The translations under genes were made by a program, and so were the position numbers. A DNA stretch of 64,000 bases from BRH-c54 sp965284565 (GTDB taxonomy: Bacteria; Bacteroidota; Bacteroidia; Flavobacteriales_E; Vicingaceae): contig OZ260100.1 of NCBI GenBank assembly GCA_965284565.1, forward strand, positions 2,170,001-2,234,000. The letters run 5' to 3'. A model generated the notes under the pieces. That model was not told the DNA's origin, made no database searches, and saw nothing but the letters and a program-made list of their open reading frames with translations. Below are positions 1 to 8,034 of the stretch, piece after piece; position 1 is the stretch's first letter, and each line of letters opens with the position of its first letter.

Positions 1-175
1 GTAAAAGTTCATTAGACTTATTATTTATGTTATGAATTTCAGTTTCTTTAGCAAAGCCTAAATAATCGTTAGAGCAAAAATCAATTAAACTATTATTTAA
101 TACAAGTTCTCTAAAAGCATTGTCAGATTTGCTTTTATCAATACGCTCTGTTATAAATTTACTATGATTATGCAT
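1..175 (-). CDS. bioF: 8-amino-7-oxononanoate synthase, N-terminal fragment (window edge)
   Basis: Reading the reverse strand from ATG at 175 gives 58 codons that run off the left edge. The product contains DFCSNDYLGFA, which matches the conserved N-terminal segment (I-D-F-S-S-N-D-Y-L-G) of the alpha-oxoamine synthase BioF. That enzyme is PLP-dependent and condenses pimeloyl-ACP or pimeloyl-CoA with alanine in biotin synthesis. The PLP lysine lies outside the window, so the call rests on this one motif plus the nearby bioB gene at 4503-5606 on the same strand. Another alpha-oxoamine synthase, such as glycine C-acetyltransferase, is possible but less likely because of bioB. Confidence 0.75.
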   Translation of the reverse strand, partial: MHNHSKFITERIDKSKSDNAFRELVLNNSLIDFCSNDYLGFAKETEIHNINNKSNELL

Positions 176-382
176 TTTTATAATTGTAGCTATTTTAGTC
201 AGTTTCTTTTGGCTAAAGTAATGTTTTTTATATAAAGTTATTTAAGTACGCTAAGTGTATTTTACACATTTTTGAGTAAGTAATTATACTTAAAAAAACA
301 TAATGATTTTAAGTGATAAGCCGTAAAAAACAATTGTAATCGAGCCGTAACTTTATGACATTAATTATCGATAAAAAGTATA

Positions 383-3300
383 ATGATAGAACAAGTCAAT
401 TTTTCACTTCAAAAAGTAATAAATAAATTATTAGAGATTACTACCAAAGAAAGTGATATAAATACTTTTTTAGTAAAATCTTTAGAGGTTATTATTGATG
501 AGGTAAGATTATTGGGTTTTTCTGACAAAGGGATAATTTTTCTGAAAAGAAATAATGAATTTATGAAGGTTATTGCTCATAAAAATATAGATACAGCAGT
601 ACTTCAACAATGCGGACATGTTAGAAAAAAAGATTGTGTATGTGGAAAAGCTTTATGTTCAATTACACACCAATTTAAAAATAGTATTGAAAAAGTCCAA
701 AATAACAAAGTAATATTTACTGAGAAAAACATTTGCTCTTTTCCTATTAATTATAAAGACAACTGCTATGGCGTTTTAACACTTTACCTAGAAGAGGAAA
801 TTTATTATGATGAAAGTACAGTAAATGAAATTACTTCTATATGTAATACTATAGGATTAGTTATTCATGAAAAAAGAATGCAGCGATATGCAGATTTTGT
901 GAAGAATAAACTGGATGTAAGTTATGGTAATCAATACTTTATTAACCTTGCTAATTTTTTTGTAGAAGAGTTTAAAATGAAGTATTGTTTTATTGGCACT
1001 TATAATAAAAGCTTAGAAGAAATTAGCTCCATAGTATTTATGGAAAAAGATAAACAATTAGAAAATATTGTTTGTGGGATAGAAAACTCTCCAACGAAGG
1101 TATTGTTAAAAGAGCCTTTTTGTATGTTTCCTAAAAATGTTCAAACCATTTTTCCAGATGATGTGGAACTTAAGAGGTACAATGTGCAAAGTTATGTTGG
1201 CATGTTGTTGTATAATGAAAATAAAACTCCTGTTGGAGCAATTGTATTGATGCACAACAAAACAATAAATGAACAGGAGCAAGAAGACATGAAACAAGTA
1301 TTATCTATTTTTACACCAAGACTGAGAGGAGAATGCGAAAGAAAACTTTACGAAACCAATTTAATTATAGAACAAGAAAAATATAAAACTATAATTGATG
1401 AATTACAAGATGTTTTTATTAGAACAAGAATTACTGCTGAAGGGAATGAGATAATTGAAGCATCTCCATCAGCATTTAAGTTTTCTGGATATTCACCAGA
1501 AGAATTAATAGGAAAATCTTCTGAAACTTTTTATTATGATTTAAATCAAAGAAATGCATTTCAAGAAAAGCTGTTTAAAGAAAAAGTAGTTCAAAATTTT
1601 CCATTAACCTTTTTAAAAAAGAACCAAGAGTTAATTCATGCTAAAGTCAATGCACAATTGGTTTGTGATGAAAATGGTGTTCCAACAGAAATTAGATTGT
1701 TTGGTAGGGATATTACAGAATCTATTAATGAGGAAATAAGAAAAGAAATAGCTTATGTGGTAGCTAAAAAATCGCAACGAAGAACAATTAATATAAATAC
1801 TATTTCTGAGTATTTACATAATATGCTTGGTAAAGTTACAGATGTTTCTAATTTTTATATTTCATTTTTTAATGAAGTAGAAAAAACTGTGTTTTTTCCA
1901 GTATATGCTGATGGAGAAAACAACAGTATAGCATTCGAAGTTGAAAAGGAATTTAATTCTAATGGTTTTTTTGAATATGTTATTACTCATAAATCTGCTA
2001 TAATAAAAACCGAAAAAGAATTACATGAATTAATATCAATAAATAGATTAAAAGTTGATAGAGCTGTCCCTAAATCATTAGTATCTTTTCCAATAAGAAA
2101 TGAAGGGAAAGTAGTGGGTGCTTTAACAGTAATGTCTTATTCTAAAACAAAAATACTTTGTAATAATGATTTAGAATTGTTAGAGTTTGTTTCTACTCAA
2201 TTATCAACTATAGTAGAAAGAGATAAATGGCAAAAAAGTTTAATTGAGAAAGAGAAATATTTTAGAACATTAGTAGAAAGTTCTCATGAAGTAATTGGAA
2301 TTGTTGACGTTAATGGCGTAATGCAATATATTTCCGAATCGGTAAAAAGCATTTTAGGATACAATTCTTATGAAATGATAGGAAAGTCTTTTTTAGAGTT
2401 TATTCCTAATCACTATATTCAACAAGTTAAAGAAAATTTTACTAGAACTGTTAAAGAAATTAGAGATAAGAATGCTGATACAGTAAAAATTATAAATAGA
2501 AATGGAGAGGAACGGATTATAAATTTTAAATTGAATAATCAGTTAGAAAACAATATTGTAGAGGGAATTGTTTTTAACGCTCAAGATATAACGGAAAAAT
2601 ATTATGCTGAAAAAAGGTTAGAAGCATCTAAAGAAAGGTTAGTTGAGCAAGAAAAAAACTATAGAAACATTTTTAATAATGCTAATGATGGAATTATATT
2701 ATTTGATGATGAGTTTAAAGTTATTGATGTTAATAAAAGAATGACATACCTTTCCGGTTATAAGAAGAGTGAATTTAAAAGAGCATCAATCTTAGAAATG
2801 CTTAAATACACCGAAGAAAATGAATTAGTTAAGGAAATTAAAAAGCTTGATGGTACTAACAAAAAAAGTGTTATAGTAGAAAAAATTATTCCACATAAAG
2901 AGAGCAAACTTCTATATTGTAAGGTGTTTATAAAAAAGATACCTAAAAGTGAAAATGAGCAAGGCTATTTTATTGCTTTTTTAACAGATATAACAAAAAG
3001 TAATGAGGCTATACAAAAAGCTATTGATTTAGAAAAGGCTTTGCATTATACAACAAATGTTATTTATGTTGATTTAGATGGGAAAATTTTGAATGTTAGT
3101 GAAAATGTTATTAATAAATCAGGATATACAAAAAAAGAATTAATAGGAGCAAACACAAGGTTGTTTAACTCAAACTTTCATCCAAAAGCGTTTTTTAAAG
3201 AAATGTGGGATACTATTTTAAAAGGTGAAGTATGGAGTGGAGAAGTAAGGAATAAAAGAAAAGATGGTTCGATTTATTGGACTTACTCAACTATAATTCC

Positions 3301-4027
3301 TATTAGAGATATTTATAATAATGTAGCTTATTTTATCAATGTACGACAAGATATTACAGAAGTTAAGCAAGTAAAACTAAATAGAATTAGAGATGTAATT
3401 GATGCTCAAGAAAAAGAAAAAGAAAACTTTGCTAAAGAATTGCATGATGGGTTAGGACAAATATTATTAGCATCTAAAATGAATCTAAGTTCGCTACAAG
3501 ATGACATGGAAAAATTAGATGAACCCATATTAGATGTTTATAATAACTCTATGAAATTATTAACAGCATCTATACAAGAAGCAAGAAATGTATCTCATGG
3601 CTTAATGACAAGAGTTTTGGCTCAGTTTGGATTAGCTCAAGCAATAGAAGATGCTATTAGCAATGTAAATTTATTAGATAGAGCAATAGACTTTGAATTT
3701 AGACATAATATTGAAAATTTGAGGTTTGAAGGTGAACAGGAAAAAGCGTTGTACAGAATAATTCAAGAATTAATTACTAATATCTTAAAACATTCAAAAG
3801 CAACCAAAGCTTTAATTGAATTAAATTTAGAAAATAACTTGTTACATATAAAAGTAAAAGATAATGGCGTTGGGATGCTAGTTGATTTTAAAAATGAAGA
3901 AACTAAAGGTATAGGGCTGAAAAATATTGAAACAAGACTAGATTACCTTTCGGGAACATTTATTATAAACGAAAAGGTTACTAAAGGTACAGAGATTAAT
4001 ATTACTGTTCCAGTTAGTTTTTTTTGA
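383..4027 (+). CDS. Large soluble multi-GAF/PAS sensor histidine kinase (NarL-type, HisKA_3)
   Basis: This 1214-residue protein has no clear membrane segment, so it probably senses a cytoplasmic or diffusible signal. Domains in order, approximately: GAF 12-163 (with a C-V-C-G-K motif), GAF-like 175-333, PAS 331-452, GAF 466-612, PAS 627-750, PAS 757-870, PAS 881-1000, HisKA_3 dimerisation domain with the phospho-acceptor His1021 in ELHDGLGQ, and HATPase_c with the N-box Asn1133 (NILKHS) and G-boxes DNGVGM and GIGLKN. HisKA_3 kinases normally pair with NarL/FixJ regulators. The receiver-only regulator starts 66 bases downstream, and a full-length NarL-type regulator lies 5.7 kb away at 9717. 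The signal is unknown; PAS and GAF domains may bind haem, flavin or nucleotides, but no ligand residue can be assigned here. Confidence 0.93.
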   Translation: MIEQVNFSLQKVINKLLEITTKESDINTFLVKSLEVIIDEVRLLGFSDKGIIFLKRNNEFMKVIAHKNIDTAVLQQCGHVRKKDCVCGKALCSITHQFKNSIEKVQNNKVIFTEKNICSFPINYKDNCYGVLTLYLEEEIYYDESTVNEITSICNTIGLVIHEKRMQRYADFVKNKLDVSYGNQYFINLANFFVEEFKMKYCFIGTYNKSLEEISSIVFMEKDKQLENIVCGIENSPTKVLLKEPFCMFPKNVQTIFPDDVELKRYNVQSYVGMLLYNENKTPVGAIVLMHNKTINEQEQEDMKQVLSIFTPRLRGECERKLYETNLIIEQEKYKTIIDELQDVFIRTRITAEGNEIIEASPSAFKFSGYSPEELIGKSSETFYYDLNQRNAFQEKLFKEKVVQNFPLTFLKKNQELIHAKVNAQLVCDENGVPTEIRLFGRDITESINEEIRKEIAYVVAKKSQRRTININTISEYLHNMLGKVTDVSNFYISFFNEVEKTVFFPVYADGENNSIAFEVEKEFNSNGFFEYVITHKSAIIKTEKELHELISINRLKVDRAVPKSLVSFPIRNEGKVVGALTVMSYSKTKILCNNDLELLEFVSTQLSTIVERDKWQKSLIEKEKYFRTLVESSHEVIGIVDVNGVMQYISESVKSILGYNSYEMIGKSFLEFIPNHYIQQVKENFTRTVKEIRDKNADTVKIINRNGEERIINFKLNNQLENNIVEGIVFNAQDITEKYYAEKRLEASKERLVEQEKNYRNIFNNANDGIILFDDEFKVIDVNKRMTYLSGYKKSEFKRASILEMLKYTEENELVKEIKKLDGTNKKSVIVEKIIPHKESKLLYCKVFIKKIPKSENEQGYFIAFLTDITKSNEAIQKAIDLEKALHYTTNVIYVDLDGKILNVSENVINKSGYTKKELIGANTRLFNSNFHPKAFFKEMWDTILKGEVWSGEVRNKRKDGSIYWTYSTIIPIRDIYNNVAYFINVRQDITEVKQVKLNRIRDVIDAQEKEKENFAKELHDGLGQILLASKMNLSSLQDDMEKLDEPILDVYNNSMKLLTASIQEARNVSHGLMTRVLAQFGLAQAIEDAISNVNLLDRAIDFEFRHNIENLRFEGEQEKALYRIIQELITNILKHSKATKALIELNLENNLLHIKVKDNGVGMLVDFKNEETKGIGLKNIETRLDYLSGTFIINEKVTKGTEINITVPVSFF

Positions 4028-4092
4028 TTAAGTTATTAATGCAATTTTTTATAGTGATTAGACAATCAATAATAAATAAAAAACATATAGAG

Positions 4093-4506
4093 ATGATAAA
4101 CATTTTAATAGTAGATGACCATCAAATAATTAGAAATGGAATAAAATTAATGCTTAGAACTGTTCCTGAGTTTAATGTTGTTGCTGAAGTAGAAAACGGA
4201 CTAGAGGCTATAGAGTACGTAGAACAAAATGCTCAAAATATTGATGTCATTCTTATGGATATTAGTATGCCAAAGTTAGATGGAATAGGAGCAACTAGAT
4301 TAATAAAAGAGAAGTTTCCCAACCTAAAAGTAATAGCCCTTACCATGCATTTGGAAGAAAGCTATATAAAAGACATGATAAAATCAGGAGCTTCTGGCTA
4401 TATGCTAAAAGAAAGTGATAAAAATACAGTTGCAAAAGCAATAAATTTAGTTGCTCAAGGAGGAAATTACATTGATAAAGAAGCAGAAAATTTTTTAAAA
4501 CGTTAA
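4093..4506 (+). CDS. Receiver-only response regulator lacking the LuxR/NarL HTH domain
   Basis: The 137-residue product is a CheY-like receiver of the NarL subgroup: acidic pair in LIVDDH, phospho-acceptor Asp in VILMDISMP, Thr in ALTMH and the Lys of YMLKES. The frame opens further upstream at a TTG (4024), but ATG at 4093 gives the standard MINILIVDDH start and avoids overlap with the kinase stop. The protein ends at the point where NarL regulators pass into the linker to the HTH. The full paralogue at 9717 continues for about 80 more residues. The stop overlaps the bioB stop by 4 bases, tail to tail, so no room remains for an output domain. It may act by protein contact, as a phosphate sink, or be a truncated regulator. 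Confidence 0.88.
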   Translation: MINILIVDDHQIIRNGIKLMLRTVPEFNVVAEVENGLEAIEYVEQNAQNIDVILMDISMPKLDGIGATRLIKEKFPNLKVIALTMHLEESYIKDMIKSGASGYMLKESDKNTVAKAINLVAQGGNYIDKEAENFLKR

Positions 4507-5606
4507 GACTTTAAAGCTTTTCTTATTTCTTTAGCTTTTTCGGCAGCTTGTTTGTTCTTTTCAATAACATGTCCAGGACGACTCCACTTAATTTTTTCTT
4601 CAGAACTTAAAACAGGAGCATCTTTTCTGATTTTTACTTTTCCGGTATTGTCTTTTTCCTTTTCAGAAGGGGTTAATCCTAGCAGGTTAAACAATTGCAT
4701 ATCTTCATTGTCTCCAGGATTTGGAGTAGTAAGCAATTTATCTCCTGCAAATATAGAGCTAGCTCCAGCCATAAAACATAATGCCTGACCTTCTTTACTC
4801 ATTTGCATTCTCCCAGCAGAAAGTCTTACCGTACTTTTCGGGAAAACAATTCTTGTAGTAGCTATCATTCTAACAACATCCCAAATAGGAACAATTTCTT
4901 GTTCTTCCATAGGCGTTCCTTCAACAGGTACTAATGCATTAATCGGAATAGACTCAGGTGCTTCGCTTAGTTTTTGTAAGCCCATCAACATACCAATTCG
5001 GTCATTAACAGTTTCTCCCATACCGATAATTCCACCAGAACAAACTTTTAAAGCACTTTTTCTAACGTTTTCCAACGTTTCAATTCTATCGTTAAATCCT
5101 CTTGTAGAAATTACTTCTTTATAATATTCCTCAGAAGTATCTATGTTATGATTGTAATAATGTAAACCCGCTTCAGCTAATCTGCTAGCCTGACTTTCGG
5201 TAACCATGCCTAAGGTACAACAAACTTCCATGTTCATAGCACTTAAACCTTTTACCATTTCTATCACTTGGTCAAAATCTTTTCCATCTTGTACATTTCT
5301 CCAAGCTGCTCCCATACAAACCCTAGATGAACCTGTTGCTTTAGCAGCTTCTGCCTTAGCCATAACTTCATTAATAGGCATTAAATCATTCTTTTCAATA
5401 TTGGTATGATACCTTGCCGCTTGAGGACAATAACCACAATCTTCCGGACAACCACCTGTTTTTATAGAAATAAGTTTGCTAACTTGAATTTTTAATGGGT
5501 CATGATATTGGCGATGCACAGTGGCTGCCTCATAAATTAACTCCATTAAAGGTTGGTTGTATATTGCTAAAATTTCTTCTTTTGTCCAGTGTTTGTTGTC
5601 TGTCAT
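4503..5606 (-). CDS. bioB: Biotin synthase
   Basis: This 367-residue radical SAM enzyme inserts sulfur into dethiobiotin, the last step of biotin synthesis. The SAM-cluster motif CxxxCxxC is visible as CPEDCGYC near residue 54. Conserved BioB segments follow: SSRVCMGAAWR, YYNHNIDTSEEYY, CSGGIIGMGE, NALVPVEGTP and RLSAGR, whose arginine belongs to the 2Fe-2S site. The length is somewhat above the usual 320-350 because of a lysine-rich C-terminal tail. The gene converges on the receiver-only regulator, overlapping it by 4 bases. It diverges from trmD across a short intergenic region with a long inverted repeat. Confidence 0.97.
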   Translation of the reverse strand: MTDNKHWTKEEILAIYNQPLMELIYEAATVHRQYHDPLKIQVSKLISIKTGGCPEDCGYCPQAARYHTNIEKNDLMPINEVMAKAEAAKATGSSRVCMGAAWRNVQDGKDFDQVIEMVKGLSAMNMEVCCTLGMVTESQASRLAEAGLHYYNHNIDTSEEYYKEVISTRGFNDRIETLENVRKSALKVCSGGIIGMGETVNDRIGMLMGLQKLSEAPESIPINALVPVEGTPMEEQEIVPIWDVVRMIATTRIVFPKSTVRLSAGRMQMSKEGQALCFMAGASSIFAGDKLLTTPNPGDNEDMQLFNLLGLTPSEKEKDNTGKVKIRKDAPVLSSEEKIKWSRPGHVIEKNKQAAEKAKEIRKALKS

Positions 5607-5625
5607 AGTTTTTATTTTAAGAGAG

Positions 5626-5633
5626 CAAAGATA
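5626..5633 (-). promoter_or_regulatory. Candidate -7 box of the bioB promoter
   Basis: The reverse strand reads TATCTTTG, a match to the Bacteroidota -7 consensus TAnnTTTG, 20 bases upstream of the bioB ATG. No TTG is seen at the expected distance. The -33 region would fall inside the left arm of the inverted repeat at 5646-5673, so promoter and hairpin may interfere. The -7 match is seen; promoter function is inferred. Confidence 0.4.
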
Positions 5634-5645
5634 ATAGTTTTTTTT

Positions 5646-5720
5646 AGTAGAAAGTTTATAAAGTTCATAAAGTGAAAAGTGCGTAACTTTATGAACTTTT
5701 TACTTTATAAACTTTCTACT
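5646..5720. repeat. Long inverted repeat between bioB and trmD
   Basis: The left arm 5646-5673 (28 bases) pairs perfectly with the right arm 5686-5720, apart from one 7-base bulge in the right arm; the loop is 12 bases (5674-5685). The outer ends read AGTAGAAAG and CTTTCTACT. The right arm ends one base before the trmD start, so any trmD transcript from this region would begin with, or contain, the hairpin. There is no T-tract placed as in a classical terminator. It may be a regulatory hairpin or a short palindromic repeat of the kind seen elsewhere in the window. Confidence 0.8.
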
Positions 5721-5721
5721 T

Positions 5722-6411
5722 ATGAGAATTGATATTATTACTGTTTTGCCTGAATTATTAGAAAGTCCTTTTGGTGCTTCTATATTAAAAAGAGCTCAAG
5801 AAAAAGGATTGGTAGAAGTTGTTGTACATAACCTAAGAGATTATTCAACTAACAAACAAAAAAGTGTTGATGATTATACTTTTGGGGGAGGGGCAGGAAT
5901 GGTATTGCAAATTCAACCCATAGCAGATTGCATTGAAAAATTAAAAGCAGAAAGAACTTATGATGAAATAATTTATATGACTCCCGATGGAGAAACGTTT
6001 AATCAAAAAACTGCTAATCAATTATCGTTATATAAAAATATAATCATTCTTGCAGGACATTATAAGGGGATAGATGAAAGATTAAGAGAGCTTTATATTA
6101 CCAAAGAAATTTCTGTGGGAGACTATGTGTTAACAGGAGGGGAGTTACCTGCAGCAATAGTTTGCGATGCTATTATTCGGTTAATTCCAGGGGTTATTAG
6201 TGATGAAACTTCTGCATTAACAGATTCTTTTCAAGATGGATTGTTATCGCCACCGGTTTATACTCGTCCGGAAGATTATAAAGGAATGAAAGTGCCCGAA
6301 ATTCTATTAAGTGGCGACCATAAAAAAATTGAACAATGGAGAGAAGAACAAGCTTATAAAAGAACTAAAGAAAGAAGACCTGATTTGTTGGAGGAGAAGT
6401 TTGAGGATTGA
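5722..6411 (+). CDS. trmD: tRNA (guanine-37-N1)-methyltransferase TrmD
   Basis: The 229-residue product belongs to the SPOUT family and methylates G37 of tRNAs, preventing +1 frameshifting. It shows the deep-knot motifs in order: MRIDIITVLPE at the N-terminus, DDYTFGGGAGM near residue 52, LAGHYKGIDERL near 112 and SVGDYVLTGGELPA near 130, then a C-terminal domain with GDHKKIEQWR. Length is typical. The ATG at 5722 directly follows the inverted repeat. The usual partners rpsP, rimM and rplS are not adjacent, which is common in Bacteroidota. Confidence 0.96.
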   Translation: MRIDIITVLPELLESPFGASILKRAQEKGLVEVVVHNLRDYSTNKQKSVDDYTFGGGAGMVLQIQPIADCIEKLKAERTYDEIIYMTPDGETFNQKTANQLSLYKNIIILAGHYKGIDERLRELYITKEISVGDYVLTGGELPAAIVCDAIIRLIPGVISDETSALTDSFQDGLLSPPVYTRPEDYKGMKVPEILLSGDHKKIEQWREEQAYKRTKERRPDLLEEKFED

Positions 6412-6466
6412 AAAAAAACGTTGCATCTTTGTTAAAAATAAATTTAGAGCAGTAATTATAAAACAG

Positions 6467-7954
6467 ATGAAAAAGAGTTTATCAATAATATTATTCTTCC
6501 TTGCTTTTGTAGAGGGTGGAGCGGTAATGTGCGTAGAATTATGTAGTGCTAAAATATTATCGCCTTATTTTGGAACTTCTATTTATGTGTGGGCAGCAGT
6601 ATTGGGAATAACCTTAACAGCATTAACTTCTGGTTACTATTTTGGTGGGTATTTATCTTCAAAAAAGAGTAATACTAAAGCAGTAGCTTGGTTAATGTTA
6701 CTTGGTGGGTTATTAGTTACTTTAACGCCAATAATTAGCGGTTTTATTTTACCAATTACCATCAATTTTTCATTAATTACAGGAACTATTGTATCTTTAA
6801 TGTGCTTTTTATTTCTTCCTTTAGTGATGTTTGGAGCTGTTTCGCCAATGCTTATTAATTTGTTAACCTCTCAAGCAAAAGAATCTGGAAAAAATAGTGG
6901 GACAGTTTATGCGGTATCTACTTTAGGAGGAATATTTTCTACTTTTTTAGTGGGATTTTACCTCTTACCTAATTTCGGAATTACAATTACATTGTATGCT
7001 TATGGAGTTTTGGTTATAGCTACTGCTGTTGTCTTGTTTATTTCCTCAAAAAATGTAGATATTAAAGTAGCAATAGTGGCAGTTTTTGCTTTATTATCTT
7101 TAAATTTTTCTAACCATAAAACTCCTGGAGTCATTGTCGAGTCTGAAGGAATTTTAGGAAACATTAAAGTAATGGATAGACAATATCCCAATGGAAAAGT
7201 ATATAGAGAACTAATGGTGAATAATATTTCTCAAACCATCATGGATAGAAACAATCCAAATGAAAGTTTGTGGAATTATGTAGATGTTTTAATGTATAAC
7301 ATTAACAATTACAGTAATGGAAAAAAAGCATTGCTGTTAGGAATGGGAGGTGGAACTGTGTATAAGCAATTAATTGCTAATGGTTATGAGGTTGATATTG
7401 TAGAAATAGACGCTCGCATTGAAAAATTAGCAAAAAAATATTTTTACATTGAGCAAGATGTTGAAGTTATTATTGATGATGCTAGACATTATATTAGAAC
7501 TACCAATAAAAAATACGATGTAATTATTTACGATTTGTACCATAGTGAAACACCTCCAGTTCATTTAATGACTAAGGAAGCATTTGTAGATATCCAACAT
7601 CAATTAACAGACAATGGATTGTTAGTGGTTAATTTTTATGGTTTTATAAGTGGAAGTAAAGGCAGAGCTGCTCGTTCAATATATACAACGTTAAAACATA
7701 CTGCTTTCGATGTTCATTTAATTGCAACAGATGGAGAAGAACATCAACGAAATTTGTTATTTATGTGCGGAAAGAATGAATTAAAAGCGAAGCAGCAAAT
7801 TATTCATAAGATGATATATGAAATGGATATGAATTTTAATGACGCACTATTATTAACAGACGACAAACCTGTTTTAGAACATATTTATTTAGAAGCTGCT
7901 CTTCAATGGCGAAAAGATTACAACGAATTAAATGCTAAGAGTTTCTTGAGATAG
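6467..7954 (+). CDS. Membrane-fused spermidine synthase-like protein
   Basis: The 495-residue protein joins an N-terminal half with about six or seven hydrophobic segments (residues 1-215) to a C-terminal Rossmann methyltransferase-type domain of the spermidine synthase fold. The latter has a glycine-rich loop LLGMGGGTVYKQL, an acidic strand end VDIVEIDARIEKLAKKYF, and DVIIYDLYHSETPPVHLMTKEAF. Free spermidine synthase would have a putrescine-binding region that I cannot confirm, so polyamine synthesis is not certain; many such fusions are of unknown function. The frame opens earlier (6311, inside trmD), but ATG at 6467 starts a normal membrane sequence. A near-match to a -7 box, CATCTTTG at 6424-6431, also favours this start. 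Confidence 0.82.
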   Translation: MKKSLSIILFFLAFVEGGAVMCVELCSAKILSPYFGTSIYVWAAVLGITLTALTSGYYFGGYLSSKKSNTKAVAWLMLLGGLLVTLTPIISGFILPITINFSLITGTIVSLMCFLFLPLVMFGAVSPMLINLLTSQAKESGKNSGTVYAVSTLGGIFSTFLVGFYLLPNFGITITLYAYGVLVIATAVVLFISSKNVDIKVAIVAVFALLSLNFSNHKTPGVIVESEGILGNIKVMDRQYPNGKVYRELMVNNISQTIMDRNNPNESLWNYVDVLMYNINNYSNGKKALLLGMGGGTVYKQLIANGYEVDIVEIDARIEKLAKKYFYIEQDVEVIIDDARHYIRTTNKKYDVIIYDLYHSETPPVHLMTKEAFVDIQHQLTDNGLLVVNFYGFISGSKGRAARSIYTTLKHTAFDVHLIATDGEEHQRNLLFMCGKNELKAKQQIIHKMIYEMDMNFNDALLLTDDKPVLEHIYLEAALQWRKDYNELNAKSFLR

Positions 7955-7974
7955 CTAAAGTTTTCATTTTTTAC

Positions 7975-8006
7975 TTGGTCCGAAGAATTTATTAAAGGTA
8001 CTTTTG
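7975..8006 (+). promoter_or_regulatory. Promoter of the SulP transporter gene
   Basis: TTG at 7975-7977 and TACTTTTG at 7999-8006 are separated by 21 bases, fitting the Bacteroidota consensus TTG-N17-23-TAnnTTTG. The -7 box ends 28 bases before the ATG at 8035. The match is seen; activity is inferred. Confidence 0.6.
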
Positions 8007-8034
8007 CACCTTTTTTCACAACACCTAACTAAAA

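Noticed and set aside
4024..4092. Longer N-terminus for the receiver-only regulator from TTG at 4024
   Set aside because: The added 23 residues do not fit any receiver, overlap the kinase stop, and the ATG at 4093 gives the standard family start.
5607..5721. BirA or BioR operator upstream of bioB
   Set aside because: The inverted repeat is longer and differently spaced from known biotin operators as I remember them; no match to their core motifs.
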